Of a stretch of 6,232 nucleotides of DNA, positions 6,141-6,232 are shown piece by piece. Location of the stretch: assembly GCA_934277495.1 (NCBI GenBank), contig CAKQUI010000118.1, forward strand, positions 1 through 6,232, written 5' to 3'. The first letter of the stretch is position 1, and every line of letters starts with the position of its first letter. The notes below the pieces were generated by a model. It saw only the letters and a program-made list of their open reading frames with translations. It ran no database searches and was not told the DNA's origin. The DNA is from an uncultured Clostridia bacterium. GTDB taxonomy: Bacteria > Bacillota > Clostridia > Peptostreptococcales > Anaerovoracaceae. A program made the position numbers and the translations under genes.

Positions 6141-6232
6141 GTGTGCCAGGCATGGTGCAAGTCTTACGGGTGAAAGTCCCGTCACGGGTATTTACCGCCA
6201 AGTGTAGCGAACCACAAGCCGAAGACAGCAAT
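6141..6232 (+). mobile_element. 5' end of a group II intron (class IIC-like), truncated by window end
   Basis: The sequence from 6141 begins GTGTGCCAGGCATGG, which fits the GUGYG 5' splice-site consensus of group II introns. It then has TGCAAGTCT and a hairpin ACGGG (6166-6170)/CCCGT (6178-6182) around a TGAAAGT loop. From memory this closely follows the start of domain I of the Oceanobacillus iheyensis IIC intron (GUGUGCCCGGCAUGG, then GGGUGAGAGUCCC). It lies 8 nt past the G-C stem of the terminator, which is the preferred insertion setting of class IIC introns. The reverse transcriptase/maturase ORF, domains V-VI and the 3' splice site would be beyond the window, so completeness and activity are unknown. 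The exact 5' boundary (6139 or 6141) is uncertain because of the GTGTGTG run. Confidence 0.8.

Noticed and set aside
5933..6160. 75-residue minus-strand open frame spanning the etfA end
   Set aside because: It crosses the terminator and the intron start and has no family resemblance.

Overview
The window looks like Bacillota, class Clostridia, probably an anaerobic gut or rumen Lachnospiraceae- or Oscillospiraceae-type bacterium. The evidence is strong AGGAGG ribosome binding sites, a SipW-type signal peptidase cluster, a clostridial bcd-etfB-etfA operon with a Rex-like operator, and the 5' end of a group II intron placed behind a terminator. The genus cannot be settled from this sequence. 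All genes are on the + strand.

Region 1 (1-2782) is a cell-surface export cluster of three tightly packed genes. The first is a 5'-truncated multidomain surface protein: an isopeptide-forming D2-like domain, a SHIRT-like domain and a Cna-B-like domain. The second is a TasA/CalY-like protein with a SipW-type signal peptide, two beta-domains and a C-terminal membrane anchor. The third is a SipW-type (Ser/His, ER/archaeal class) signal peptidase that overlaps its predecessor by 17 nt. The signal peptidase probably matures the TasA-like protein and perhaps the truncated one. The cluster plausibly builds a surface fibre or matrix component. This is inference from family context.

Region 2 (2783-3008) is a 226-nt AT-rich intergenic stretch with no convincing terminator for the surface cluster. 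It holds a sigma-A-like promoter (2888-2916), a near-perfect Rex-type palindrome (2929-2946) and a strong ribosome binding site.

Region 3 (3009-6137) is the bcd-etfB-etfA operon: short-chain acyl-CoA (butyryl-CoA) dehydrogenase and both subunits of its electron-transferring flavoprotein. Together they are expected to form the complex that reduces crotonyl-CoA with NADH, probably coupled to ferredoxin reduction by flavin-based electron bifurcation. Rex would link transcription to the NADH/NAD+ ratio. The operon ends at a textbook intrinsic terminator (6111-6137).

Region 4 (6141-6232) is the start of a group II intron, class IIC-like by sequence and by its position directly behind the terminator. 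It runs off the window, so its reverse transcriptase/maturase is not visible.
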